DNA of 64,000 nucleotides, taken from Bacteroidetes bacterium 37-13 (lineage in GTDB: Bacteria > Bacteroidota > Bacteroidia > Chitinophagales > LD1). The position numbers and the translations under genes were made by a program. This document shows positions 56,035-64,000 of this stretch, piece by piece. Below the pieces are notes generated by a model, which had not been told where the DNA came from, did not search any database, and was given only the letters and a program-made list of their open reading frames with translations. Where the stretch lies: assembly GCA_001897535.1 (NCBI GenBank), contig MKTC01000016.1, positions 62,958 to 126,957 of the forward strand, given 5' to 3'. Positions within the stretch are counted from its first letter, which is position 1. Each line of letters starts with the position of its first letter.

Positions 56035-57700
56035 AATATTATCTATCATTTTAGCTTGCTTTGCGCTATTATGGCTTGCCTTATATATTTATTTTCAATG
56101 GATTTTAGAGCCGCCAATTCCAAAGGTAAACGAAAGTGCTTATCAAAAATTTGAGCGAAAAAAATTGGCCGAAAACTATTACACTTTAGGTAATAACTTT
56201 TTACGCCAAAACCAGTATGGGTTGTGGGAGGAATATATTGAAGGTTCTCCGTTTGACAGAGGTGTTGCTTTAGGAAAACTAAACAAAGAGCTACTCTACA
56301 AACAAGAAGAAGCATTCGTTGATCAAATTCAAAATTTAATTCCGAACAAAAAATATTTAAAGTTTTTATCGTACTTCACAAGGTTTTTTAATCGCGATTT
56401 GAGCAAGCATTTTCCATTAGAAAATCAAAAAGAAATTTATGGTGAATCACTTTATGCGCCACACGAATTTAACTACATCGGTGCGCCTTTCGACCGAATG
56501 TTGAATTACCACGCAGCACACGATATTGGCCATGCGTTGCAAAACTTTGCACTTGTTGGCTGCACATCATTTAGTTCGTGGGGCAACAAAGTTGAAGATT
56601 CAACAATGATTGTTGGAAGAAATTTAGACTTTAGTTTAGGAGATAAATTTGCAGAAGATAAAATTGTTTTATTCGTAAAACCCGATAGCGGTTACGCATT
56701 TTCAATCGTTACTTGGGCAGGTTTTATTGGCTGTGTTTCGGGCATGAACGAGCAAGGAATTACAGTAACTATCAATGCCGCCAAAAGCGATATTCCTACT
56801 AAGGCAAAAACTCCAATAGCTATTGTGGCGCGACAAATTTTACAATATGCTAAAAATATTGACGAAGCATTTGCAATAGCCAAACAGCATGAAACTTTTG
56901 TTTGCGAAACATTTATGATTGGAAGTGCTGCAGATAAAAAAACGGCTCTCATTGAGAAAAGCCTTACAAAAACTATTTTGTTTAAAAGCGATACAAACTT
57001 TATTGTGTGCGCTAATCACTACCAAAGTGATTCGTTTAAAAACGACAAAAACAATATTGAAAATATTCAGACATCAACTTCGTCATATCGCCAACAACAT
57101 ACACTAGAGTTAATGGATAGAAACAATATTTTTTCACCACAAACCGTAGGTAATATTTTACGAAATCAAAAGGGCTTAAACGAAAAAAATATTGGTATTG
57201 GAAACGAAAAAGCACTCAATCAACTTATCAGCCACCATGCAGTAATTTTTAAGCCGGAACAGCGCCTGATGTGGGTTAGCGCTAATCCTTACCAACTTGG
57301 CGCATTTGTTTGCTACGACTTAAAAAAGATTTTCTCGGATAGCACTTTTAGAAAAACTGCAAGACTTTCTTTACCAGAAAAAACACTTGCCTCAGATACT
57401 TTTTTACTATCTAAAGATTGGCAGAACTTTTTAACCTACAAAGATTTAAAACAAACATTTAAACAAGCTGAGCGCGTAAATAAAAAGTTAGAAAACGAAA
57501 GAGAAGTAATTCAACGCTTTCTATTTTCAAACCCTGAATTATGGGAAACTTATGCCATAGTTGGAAAGTACTTTATGGCAATAAAAGAAAATGACACTGC
57601 ACTTGCATATTTTGAGAAATCGCTAAAAAAAGATGTTGCTTCAAAGCAAGAAGAATTTGCTCTAAAGGAATTAATAAAGAAGTGCCAAAACAAAAACTAA
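56018..57700 (+). CDS. C45-family autoproteolytic acyltransferase/hydrolase
   Basis: A 560-residue protein with an N-terminal membrane anchor (about residues 5-30, L-S-I-I-L-A-C-F-A-L-L-W-L). The Ntn-type site is A-L-V-G-C-T-S-F-S-S-W-G with Cys182; family members cleave themselves before this Cys to free the N-nucleophile. N-L-D-F, W-A-G-F-I-G, G-M-N-E-Q-G-I-T-V-T-I-N-A and P-I-A-I-V-A-R-Q-I-L match the acyl-CoA:6-aminopenicillanate acyltransferase-like/phospholipase B-like family. The C-terminus (about 515-557) looks like a TPR unit (A-L-A-Y-F-E-K-S-L), not common in the family. It overlaps the FAD gene by 17 bases. The acyl substrate is unknown. Confidence 0.88.
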   Translation: MKRAIKILSIILACFALLWLALYIYFQWILEPPIPKVNESAYQKFERKKLAENYYTLGNNFLRQNQYGLWEEYIEGSPFDRGVALGKLNKELLYKQEEAFVDQIQNLIPNKKYLKFLSYFTRFFNRDLSKHFPLENQKEIYGESLYAPHEFNYIGAPFDRMLNYHAAHDIGHALQNFALVGCTSFSSWGNKVEDSTMIVGRNLDFSLGDKFAEDKIVLFVKPDSGYAFSIVTWAGFIGCVSGMNEQGITVTINAAKSDIPTKAKTPIAIVARQILQYAKNIDEAFAIAKQHETFVCETFMIGSAADKKTALIEKSLTKTILFKSDTNFIVCANHYQSDSFKNDKNNIENIQTSTSSYRQQHTLELMDRNNIFSPQTVGNILRNQKGLNEKNIGIGNEKALNQLISHHAVIFKPEQRLMWVSANPYQLGAFVCYDLKKIFSDSTFRKTARLSLPEKTLASDTFLLSKDWQNFLTYKDLKQTFKQAERVNKKLENEREVIQRFLFSNPELWETYAIVGKYFMAIKENDTALAYFEKSLKKDVASKQEEFALKELIKKCQNKN

Positions 57701-58722
57701 CTATTTTTATTCAACCTGTCTAAAGCATCTTTTGCAGGCTTGTAAGTTGGCTTTAAATTAAGCGCATTTGAATAGTGCATTTTGGCTTCGCTCTTTTTGC
57801 CAAGTGCCTCGCGGCACACGCCTTTCTTGTATTGTGCTTCTGCGTAAGTTGGATTTAATTGAATTGCCAACGAAAACATTTTATCAGCTTCAACAATTGA
57901 ATCTTGCATTAAATAAGCCACTCCAAGCGCATAAACTGCCTCATCATTTTGATGATTAATATCTACAATTTGCCTGAAAATTTGTTGTGCTTCAGCATAC
58001 TGTTTATTTTCTAAAAGCGAATAACCTTTTGAATAAAGTGCTTCTTCACTTTTCGGCTTCACCTTTATCGCATTATCAAGATATTTCTGTGCTAAAGCAT
58101 TATTCTTTTTTGAAGTCAATAATAAATTCAACTGAATATACGCATCATAATAATTAGGATCTTGCTCCACAGCTGTTTGGAATGCGCTAATTGCTTTTGC
58201 AGTATCCTCCATTTCTTTGTAGGTGATGCCGCGTAAAAAATGAACTTTGGGATTGTATTTATCAATGCTTAATGCCTTTGCATAAAGCAGTTGAGCACGA
58301 TCGTATTCTCGCATAATGAAACGATATTTTCCCATCATGGCATAAATATCGGCATCAGCAGTATCCATTTTTGCTGCACGCTCTAAAAACGCAATTGCTC
58401 GAAGCGGGTCACCGCTTTTCGTAATCAACTCCGCTGCATATTTATAGTATGGAACATAGTTAGAATCCAACATCATAGCGCGGTGCATATCCTTTATTGC
58501 ATTGCCATAATCTTCATTTGCTTCGTAAATGGTAGCACGTTTTACATACAAATCAGAATTGAGTGAATCTAAAGCTATCGCTTTTGTAATGCCGCCAACT
58601 GTTGCAGAATCTATTGTTTCTTCCTTTGCAGTTTCTTTGCTTTCATCTTTAGACTTACTAAAAAATTGGCAACTACTGAATAAAAGCAAAATCACGAAAA
58701 CTGAAAGCGACAAATTTTTCAT
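57697..58722 (-). CDS. TPR-repeat lipoprotein
   Basis: A 341-residue lipoprotein. Signal: M-K-N-L-S-L-S-V-F-V-I-L-L-L-F-S-S-C. After a Lys/Glu-rich spacer, about seven to eight tetratricopeptide repeats run from residue 45 to the end; several carry A-x-x-x-Y/F at the helix turn, such as N-A-I-K-D-M-H-R-A-M, L-R-A-I-A-F-L-E-R-A-A-K, and A-I-S-A-F-Q-T-A-V-E. Likely a periplasmic interaction scaffold; related lipoproteins are often linked to envelope assembly. It lies between the two halves of the lipid-type module on the other strand and shares the four stop-codon bases with the C45 gene. Confidence 0.9.
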   Translation of the reverse strand: MKNLSLSVFVILLLFSSCQFFSKSKDESKETAKEETIDSATVGGITKAIALDSLNSDLYVKRATIYEANEDYGNAIKDMHRAMMLDSNYVPYYKYAAELITKSGDPLRAIAFLERAAKMDTADADIYAMMGKYRFIMREYDRAQLLYAKALSIDKYNPKVHFLRGITYKEMEDTAKAISAFQTAVEQDPNYYDAYIQLNLLLTSKKNNALAQKYLDNAIKVKPKSEEALYSKGYSLLENKQYAEAQQIFRQIVDINHQNDEAVYALGVAYLMQDSIVEADKMFSLAIQLNPTYAEAQYKKGVCREALGKKSEAKMHYSNALNLKPTYKPAKDALDRLNKNS

Positions 58723-58746
58723 TTTGCGAAACTAATGTTTTCAGGT

Positions 58747-59775
58747 TTAATAAACATTCACTTCGGGCGAAATACTAATTCCAAATTTTTCTAAAACACT
58801 TTGCTGAATGTCTTTTGCACACTGCCAAACTTCGCTTCCTTTTGCATTCCCATAGTTTACCAAAACCAAAGCCTGACGTGCATGCGAGCCTGTATTGCCA
58901 ACTCTCTTTCCTTTCCAGCCGCATTGCTCAATAAGCCAACCGGCAGGCACTTTTACAAAATTTTCTGTTGCAGGATAAGAAGGAATAAGCGGAAATTGTT
59001 CCTTAATTTTATCGAACAATACTTGTTCAATAACAGGATTTTTGAAAAAACTTCCGGCATTGCCTAAGTCTTTTGGATCAGGCAATTTAGATTGGCGAAT
59101 TGCAATTACAGCATTGCTCACAGCGCGCAGCGACAGTTCATTTGCTTGCTGTTCTGCAAGTTGTGTTTGAATATCGCCATAAGTTGTTTTGAAATGATAG
59201 TGTTCAGTTACGTTCAGGTTCTTAAGTTTTAACGTTACCGAGGTAATAACAAATTTATTCTTCAGTTCTTGCTTAAACACACTTTCTCTATAACCAAAAT
59301 TACAATCTGAACCTTTAAATATTTTAGTTTCACCTGTAGCAATTTCTATTGCTTCTAACTCTTCAAAAACATCTTTCACTTCTACACCATAAGCGCCAAT
59401 ATTTTGCATAGGCGAAGCACCAACACAACCCGGAATAAGCGATAGATTTTCTATTCCTGCAAAGTTATTTTCAATAGAATACAAAACGAATTGATGCCAA
59501 TTTTCTCCTGCCGCAGCTTTCACCCAAACCCATTCATTTTCTTTCTTTACTACTTCAATTCCTTGTAATTTGTTTTGCAGCACAATGCCATTAAAATCTT
59601 GCGTAAAAAGCACATTGCTTCCTCCTCCTAAAATAAGTATTTCCCAATGCGAATCTTTTGCCACTCTTATCAAATCGCCCAATTCTCTCTTAGACTTAAA
59701 TACAGCAAAATGTTTTGCATTCACATCCATGCCAAAAGTATTACACTGCTTAAGCGAGTAGTTTTCCAATATCAT
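58747..59775 (-). CDS. murB: UDP-N-acetylenolpyruvoylglucosamine reductase (MurB)
   Basis: The flavoenzyme that makes UDP-N-acetylmuramate for peptidoglycan. From the ATG at 59773-59775 it has 342 residues and begins M-I-L-E-N-Y-S-L-K-Q-C-N-T-F-G, the expected MurB start; the open frame continues 32 codons further without family similarity. The FAD-binding segment is I-L-G-G-G-S-N-V-L-F. Others are G-I-E-N-L-S-L-I-P-G-C-V-G-A-S-P-M-Q-N-I-G-A-Y-G (motif split here for length), catalytic-type G-N-A-G-S-F-F-K-N-P, and G-W-L-I-E-Q-C-G-W-K-G. This is the type I enzyme with the Y-R-E-S insert. It diverges from the MMPL fusion gene. Confidence 0.95.
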   Translation of the reverse strand: MILENYSLKQCNTFGMDVNAKHFAVFKSKRELGDLIRVAKDSHWEILILGGGSNVLFTQDFNGIVLQNKLQGIEVVKKENEWVWVKAAAGENWHQFVLYSIENNFAGIENLSLIPGCVGASPMQNIGAYGVEVKDVFEELEAIEIATGETKIFKGSDCNFGYRESVFKQELKNKFVITSVTLKLKNLNVTEHYHFKTTYGDIQTQLAEQQANELSLRAVSNAVIAIRQSKLPDPKDLGNAGSFFKNPVIEQVLFDKIKEQFPLIPSYPATENFVKVPAGWLIEQCGWKGKRVGNTGSHARQALVLVNYGNAKGSEVWQCAKDIQQSVLEKFGISISPEVNVY

Positions 59776-59864
59776 TTGGTGAAAATAGGATTCAAAAAAG
59801 TTGGTTTTATCTTTACTTTTCAACAGTAGTAAAGTTTTCCGAAAAAGTTTTGAAAATTGCACGC

Positions 59865-62800
59865 ATGGCACAACTTTTAGTGTTGGTTTTTAATTATCTG
59901 CAAAAGAAAAAATGGCTTCCGATTGTCATTTCAATTTTGCTTTTTGCTGTATTGGCATTTTTAGCGTTTCAACTAAAAATAGAAAACGACCTTTCTAAGT
60001 TGATTCCAGGGAATTCTTCTTTGGAAAAAATAAACGAACTGCAAGCATCTTCCGGGCTTTACGATAAAATTATTTTCAAAATAAAATCGCCTTCTGCTGA
60101 TGATGAAAAATTGATTGCAGCAGCAGATTTTTTAGAGCAAAAAATAAATGAAAAGCTTCAGCCGCTCACTAAAGAAATAAAAATACACATTGACGAAACT
60201 TCATTTTTTGATGTGCAAGAAACAGTTGCCCAAAACTTACCTTGCTTTTTAGATTCAAGCGACTACAAACGTTTAGACACTTTACTTTTAGGCGACAACA
60301 TTGCAACAAAAATTCAGAACAATGCGGAACTTTTAAATACAATTTCGGGCATTGGTGCTAAACGTTTCTTCGTGAATGACCCTTTGGGTTTATCTCTTGC
60401 TTCGCTAAAGAAAATGCAATCGCTGCAAGTTGATGATAGAATAGAATTAAACAATGGTTATTTGTTTACAGATGACGGCAAAAGTGTTTTGGCTTTTGTA
60501 ACTTTAAAAGATAGTGTGCAAGCACAAAATGCGGATCAAGTTGTTGCATTATTACACACTATAAAAACAGAAGTTGCAAGCGAATATAAAGACTTAAATG
60601 TTTATGTATATGGCGGATTATTGGTTGCTAACAGCAACAAAGTTCAATTGCAAAAAGACACCAAACTCACACTATCACTCACTATTATCGGCATTGTTTT
60701 GCTCACACTTATTTCTTTTAAACGAAAGCGAATGCCTTTTCTCATGCTGCTTCCCGCAGTATTTGGTATTGCGTTTGCATTAGCATTTGTGTATTTAATT
60801 CAAGGAAATATTTCAGGAATTTCATTAGGGGCAGGCGCGGTTGTACTCGGAATCACCATCAATTTCTCTATTCACTTTTTTACACATTTAAGTAGCTCAA
60901 ATAACATACGCCAAACTATAAGTGAACTTTGGATGCCGCTTACCTTGGGCAGTTTTACCACTATTGCATCTTTTTTTGCACTCACTTTATTGTCTTCGCC
61001 AATACTACATGATTTTGGCTTATTTGCCGGGCTAACACTTTTAGGAGCAGTACTTTTTACCTTGTTTTTGCTCCCTCAATTTTCTCCTGAAAAGTTTACT
61101 GTTTCAGAAAAAAAATCCACTTCATTTTTCAACCTAAACAGCAACTTAAAAAAGAAGCTAAATATCGCTGCATTCATTGCAATAATCGTTGTTACAGTAT
61201 TGCTTTTACCATTTATTTCAAAGGTAGAATTTGACAGTGATTTGAATAAACTCAACTACACTAATGAAGAAGTAAAAGCAGCAGAAAATGAAATTTTATG
61301 GCTTCAAAATGACACTGCAAAAACAGTTTTTATTGCATCTTCTGCAAAAGATTTACAAACGGCACTTCAACAAAATGAAGCACTAACAAGCGCGCTAGAA
61401 CACTTTGAAAACAAAGGGGCGGTTACAAAATTTTCTTCATTTAGTATGGTGTTGCCTTCGCACCAAGCGCAACAAAAAAGATTACAATTTTGGAATGAAT
61501 ATTGGAGCAGCACTAAGAAAAACATATTTCTACAAAAAGTAACAACAGCACTATCGCAAGCAGGTTTCAACAATGAATTTATCGAAAGCTATAGATTAAA
61601 TTTATTCAAACACTACAATATTCTAAACAACGATGCAGAGCATGAATTACTTAGTATTTTAGGCAATGGATTAGTAGCTCAAAACACAAACATCACAACC
61701 GTTTTTAGTAGTGTTACTGTTGAAAAGGATAAGAGAGAAAAGGTTTACGCTGCTATTCAAAAATTAAACGGTATTATTTTACTTGATAAGCAAATTATTT
61801 CTAATGCAATTGTAGATGTACTTCACCGCGATTTTAACGATATTCTAACCTACACTATTTTTATTGTAAGCATTGCGCTGCTACTTGGTTATGGCAGAAT
61901 AGAGTTAGCCTTAGTTACATTTATTCCAATGCTACTTTCATGGATTTGGATATTAGGGATAATGGGATTTGCAGGTATCCATTTCAACATTATCAATATC
62001 GTAATTTCAACTTTTATATTTGGCTTAGGTGATGATTTCAGCATCTTTATTTCCGATGGTTTAATTGGAAAATACAAAGATGGAAAAGCCCACATGCAAA
62101 CACATCGCTTATCAATTTTGCTTTGCGCCATTGCCACTTTGCTCGGTTTGGGCACCTTATATTTTGGTAAACATCCTGCACTAAAATCCATCGCTATTGT
62201 TTCAATTATCGGCATTGTAAGTGTTTACATCATTGGGCAAATTGTGCAGCCAATTTTGTTCAATTACTTTGTACAAAACAGAAAGGAAAAAAAACTTGCT
62301 CCATGGACTCTGCCAACTTTGGTATTAGCTGTTTGTGCGTTCTGTTACTTTGTGTTCACAGCATTTTTACTTACCGCTTTAGGCTATATTTTACTATATG
62401 CGTTGCCATTTATTCCAAAGCAAAAAAGGAAATATTGGTATCATATTTTACTCTGCAACTTTGTAAAATCTTTAGTTTACTTAATGGCAAACGTAAAGAA
62501 AGTTCATATTAACAAACAAAATATGGATTTTGGTAAACCAGCGATTATTGTTGCCAATCACACTTCCTTCTTAGATATTTTGGTAGTTGCCATGCAAAAT
62601 CCAAAACTAATTTTGCTCACTAATAAATGGGTTTATTATTCTCCATTTTTTGGCAAAGTAGTGCAACTGGCAGATTACTATCCGGTGATGGAAGGTGTAG
62701 ATCCTGCTATTGAAAAGTTTGAAAAAATTGTTGCCGAAGGTTACTCCATTGCAATATTTCCAGAAGGCACCCGTTCGGTAGATGGCAAACTGAAACGCTT

Positions 62801-63536
62801 CCACAAAGGCGCTTTCTTTTTAGCTGAAAAACTAAATTTAGACATTGCGCCATTGGTGCTACATGGGATAAACAACACCATGCAAAAAGGCGATTTTATG
62901 CTCTACAACGGCACAATGACCATGAAATTTCTCCCAAGAATTTCACCTAACAATAATGAATTTGGTAATGGTTATGCTGAACGCACAAAAGGGATTTCAA
63001 AACTATTTAAAACAGAATTAAACAAGCTGAATAATAAAATTGAAACACCTGAATATTTTGCACAAAAATTACTTTCAAATTATTGGTACAAAGGATTTAC
63101 CTTAGAACTTTCCGCAAAGAAATTCACAAAAAGAACAGCACTTATTCAAGTTATTAACGAGCAAATTCCTAAACAAGGAAACATTCTTGAACTTGGCTCC
63201 GGATATGGGTTTTACACTTACATGCTATTTCTTTTAAGTAGTGAAAGAACAATTACTGCCATTGAAACAGATGAAGAGAAAACTGCCATTGCAGCAAACT
63301 GCTATATGGCAAATAATCAGCTAAAATTCATTTCAAGCTTTTCAGCTATTGAACAGCAAAATTTCGATACCATTCTTGTGCATCAAGAAACGTATTTAGA
63401 ACAACTTAAACAGTTTAAATCGAGCAATATTCTATTTATCAAAAACACGAAAAACGAAACCAGTTCTCACACTAATTTTAACTGGCAAAGCATAGGAATT
63501 TTCGATGGCTTTGAAGCACAAAAACTCATTGAATGA
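59865..63536 (+). CDS. MMPL/RND-type exporter fused to a PlsC acyltransferase and a SAM methyltransferase-like domain
   Basis: A 1223-residue fusion from the ATG at 59865; an in-frame TTG at 59850 would add five residues. Residues about 15-815 form an MMPL exporter with two sets of helices around large periplasmic domains. The segment L-P-A-V-F-G-I-A-F-A-L-A-F-V and G-A-V-V-L-G-I-T-I-N-F-S-I-H-F are typical of the first set, and F-G-L-G-D-D-F-S-I-F-I-S-D of the second. Next is a lysophospholipid acyltransferase domain with N-H-T-S-F-L-D at 898-904 (N-H-x-x-x-x-D) and F-P-E-G-T-R-S at 965-971. The C-terminus carries a class I methyltransferase-like motif I (L-E-L-G-S-G-Y-G, 1108-1115) and acidic motif II (I-E-T-D-E, 1133-1137). 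It probably modifies and exports a lipid. The next gene overlaps by ATGA. Confidence 0.9.
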   Translation: MAQLLVLVFNYLQKKKWLPIVISILLFAVLAFLAFQLKIENDLSKLIPGNSSLEKINELQASSGLYDKIIFKIKSPSADDEKLIAAADFLEQKINEKLQPLTKEIKIHIDETSFFDVQETVAQNLPCFLDSSDYKRLDTLLLGDNIATKIQNNAELLNTISGIGAKRFFVNDPLGLSLASLKKMQSLQVDDRIELNNGYLFTDDGKSVLAFVTLKDSVQAQNADQVVALLHTIKTEVASEYKDLNVYVYGGLLVANSNKVQLQKDTKLTLSLTIIGIVLLTLISFKRKRMPFLMLLPAVFGIAFALAFVYLIQGNISGISLGAGAVVLGITINFSIHFFTHLSSSNNIRQTISELWMPLTLGSFTTIASFFALTLLSSPILHDFGLFAGLTLLGAVLFTLFLLPQFSPEKFTVSEKKSTSFFNLNSNLKKKLNIAAFIAIIVVTVLLLPFISKVEFDSDLNKLNYTNEEVKAAENEILWLQNDTAKTVFIASSAKDLQTALQQNEALTSALEHFENKGAVTKFSSFSMVLPSHQAQQKRLQFWNEYWSSTKKNIFLQKVTTALSQAGFNNEFIESYRLNLFKHYNILNNDAEHELLSILGNGLVAQNTNITTVFSSVTVEKDKREKVYAAIQKLNGIILLDKQIISNAIVDVLHRDFNDILTYTIFIVSIALLLGYGRIELALVTFIPMLLSWIWILGIMGFAGIHFNIINIVISTFIFGLGDDFSIFISDGLIGKYKDGKAHMQTHRLSILLCAIATLLGLGTLYFGKHPALKSIAIVSIIGIVSVYIIGQIVQPILFNYFVQNRKEKKLAPWTLPTLVLAVCAFCYFVFTAFLLTALGYILLYALPFIPKQKRKYWYHILLCNFVKSLVYLMANVKKVHINKQNMDFGKPAIIVANHTSFLDILVVAMQNPKLILLTNKWVYYSPFFGKVVQLADYYPVMEGVDPAIEKFEKIVAEGYSIAIFPEGTRSVDGKLKRFHKGAFFLAEKLNLDIAPLVLHGINNTMQKGDFMLYNGTMTMKFLPRISPNNNEFGNGYAERTKGISKLFKTELNKLNNKIETPEYFAQKLLSNYWYKGFTLELSAKKFTKRTALIQVINEQIPKQGNILELGSGYGFYTYMLFLLSSERTITAIETDEEKTAIAANCYMANNQLKFISSFSAIEQQNFDTILVHQETYLEQLKQFKSSNILFIKNTKNETSSHTNFNWQSIGIFDGFEAQKLIE

Positions 63537-64000
63537 AAACTCCTTCGTTGCTAAAATGGTTTTCAACCCAAGTACTTTTTATTGTTGCAATACTTTTAAC
63601 TGCAGAAGTTGCTTTGCGATACACGGGAACAGAACCCGGCAATATTCAACCGACTTGGAGTAACTTCAAAACCGTTGATACACTTATAGAAATTCCATAT
63701 TTTATTTCAAATAGCAATGGCATTTTAGTAGCGAATAGCAAGTTCAACAGCAATATAAACAACTGGGGTTTTAGATTTGACAAAACAAAACTAAATGAAC
63801 CAAACAAGAAAAAAATTATGCTAATTGGCGATAGTTTCACATGGGGCCTTAGTGCTACTCCTTTAGATAGTTGCTTTGCAGATTTGCTGAATAAAAATGA
63901 GGCATTAAATGTTTTAAATTTTGGCATTCCGGTAGCCGACCCTGTACAATACGCTGCTATTGCAAAAACATATTTAGATAGTGTGAAACCAGAAAATGTG
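63533..64000 (+). CDS. SGNH/GDSL hydrolase, partial at the right edge
   Basis: The first 156 codons of a gene that continues past the window. The ATG overlaps the MMPL stop by ATGA. A hydrophobic anchor or signal (W-F-S-T-Q-V-L-F-I-V-A-I-L-L-T-A) is near residues 9-25. The nucleophile block is I-M-L-I-G-D-S-F-T-W-G-L with Ser101, which matches SGNH block I, and N-F-G-I-P block III-type residues follow. SGNH proteins of this kind are esterases or acetyl-transfer enzymes acting in the envelope. Positioned at the end of the lipid-type module, it might trim or transfer an acyl group; that is inference. Confidence 0.85.
   Translation, partial: MKTPSLLKWFSTQVLFIVAILLTAEVALRYTGTEPGNIQPTWSNFKTVDTLIEIPYFISNSNGILVANSKFNSNINNWGFRFDKTKLNEPNKKKIMLIGDSFTWGLSATPLDSCFADLLNKNEALNVLNFGIPVADPVQYAAIAKTYLDSVKPENV

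Noticed and set aside
63646-63927. Minus-strand frame of 93 codons at the right edge
   Set aside because: It is antisense to the SGNH hydrolase, whose nucleophile block is clear on the plus strand.
1-64000. Prophage, integrative element or defence island
   Set aside because: No integrase, transposase, phage structural gene, toxin-antitoxin pair, CRISPR repeat or tRNA attachment site was seen; the gene content is mostly core.

Overview
The window is a chromosomal segment from a member of the phylum Bacteroidota. The DNA is AT-rich. It carries a full-length SprA (the outer-membrane translocon of the type IX secretion system, T9SS), a PorP/SprF-family protein, proteins ending in type A or type B T9SS sorting domains, a CarboxypepD-type TonB-dependent receptor, and several possible -7 elements of the Bacteroidota form TAnnTTTG. 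The lineage below phylum cannot be fixed from the sequence; Chitinophagales/Sphingobacteriia-like is a guess. Most of the window is core-genome housekeeping. I found no tRNA, rRNA, CRISPR array, integrase or insertion sequence.

Layout. 1-1.5 kb: tail of a T9SS type B adhesin, PorP/SprF and a GNAT acetyltransferase, all overlapping by ATGA. 1.5-4.1 kb (-): clpC with a clear terminator. 4.4-11.1 kb (+): STAS protein, RNase Z, acid-phosphatase-like metallophosphoesterase, TonB receptor, M16 peptidase. 11.1-16.9 kb (-): von Willebrand A protein, a broken DegT-type sugar aminotransferase (two in-frame TAG codons and a frameshift), purL, a DUF2490-like barrel. 17.0-18.9 kb (+): ABC-F ATPase. 18.9-22.9 kb (-): DUF4296-like lipoprotein, membrane-anchored GH16-like protein, two paralogous TPR-like proteins. 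23.0-27.1 kb: di-haem peroxidase and two polytopic membrane proteins. 27.1-32.5 kb (-): CBS-ACT protein, alpha/beta hydrolase, subtilisin-like T9SS cargo, lipoprotein, cdd, tpiA. 32.6-37.6 kb: second hydrolase (+), then 3-hydroxyacyl-CoA dehydrogenase, pheS, a membrane/cytochrome c fusion and an SNF transporter (-). 37.7-45.8 kb (-): sprA and ruvA. 46.2-51.1 kb (+): small Cys-rich lipoprotein, exported protein, M23 peptidase, T9SS type A adhesin. 51.1-54.3 kb (-): LRR protein, trans-sulfuration PLP enzyme, NtrC-like regulator. 54.5-64.0 kb: FAD oxidoreductase, C45 acyltransferase/hydrolase, MMPL-PlsC-methyltransferase fusion and the start of an SGNH hydrolase (+), interrupted by a TPR lipoprotein and murB (-).

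How the genes fit together. SprA, PorP/SprF and the CTD-bearing cargo (partial adhesin, S8 protease, anchor-J/SprB-like adhesin) belong to T9SS export and surface attachment. The right end looks like a lipid or pigment assembly and export module: an isoprenoid/retinoid-type oxidoreductase, an Ntn acyltransferase, an MMPL exporter joined to a lysophospholipid-type acyltransferase and a methyltransferase-like domain, and an SGNH esterase. It resembles parts of Bacteroidota aryl-polyene/flexirubin loci, but no ketosynthase, ACP or ammonia-lyase is inside the window, so the pathway is inferred and the cluster continues past the edge. This module is the best candidate for a poorly described system. 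The other unusual points are the multiply broken aminotransferase, three convergent gene pairs whose stop codons share four bases, a 16-bp palindrome over a possible promoter, and a duplicated leader upstream of two adjacent genes.
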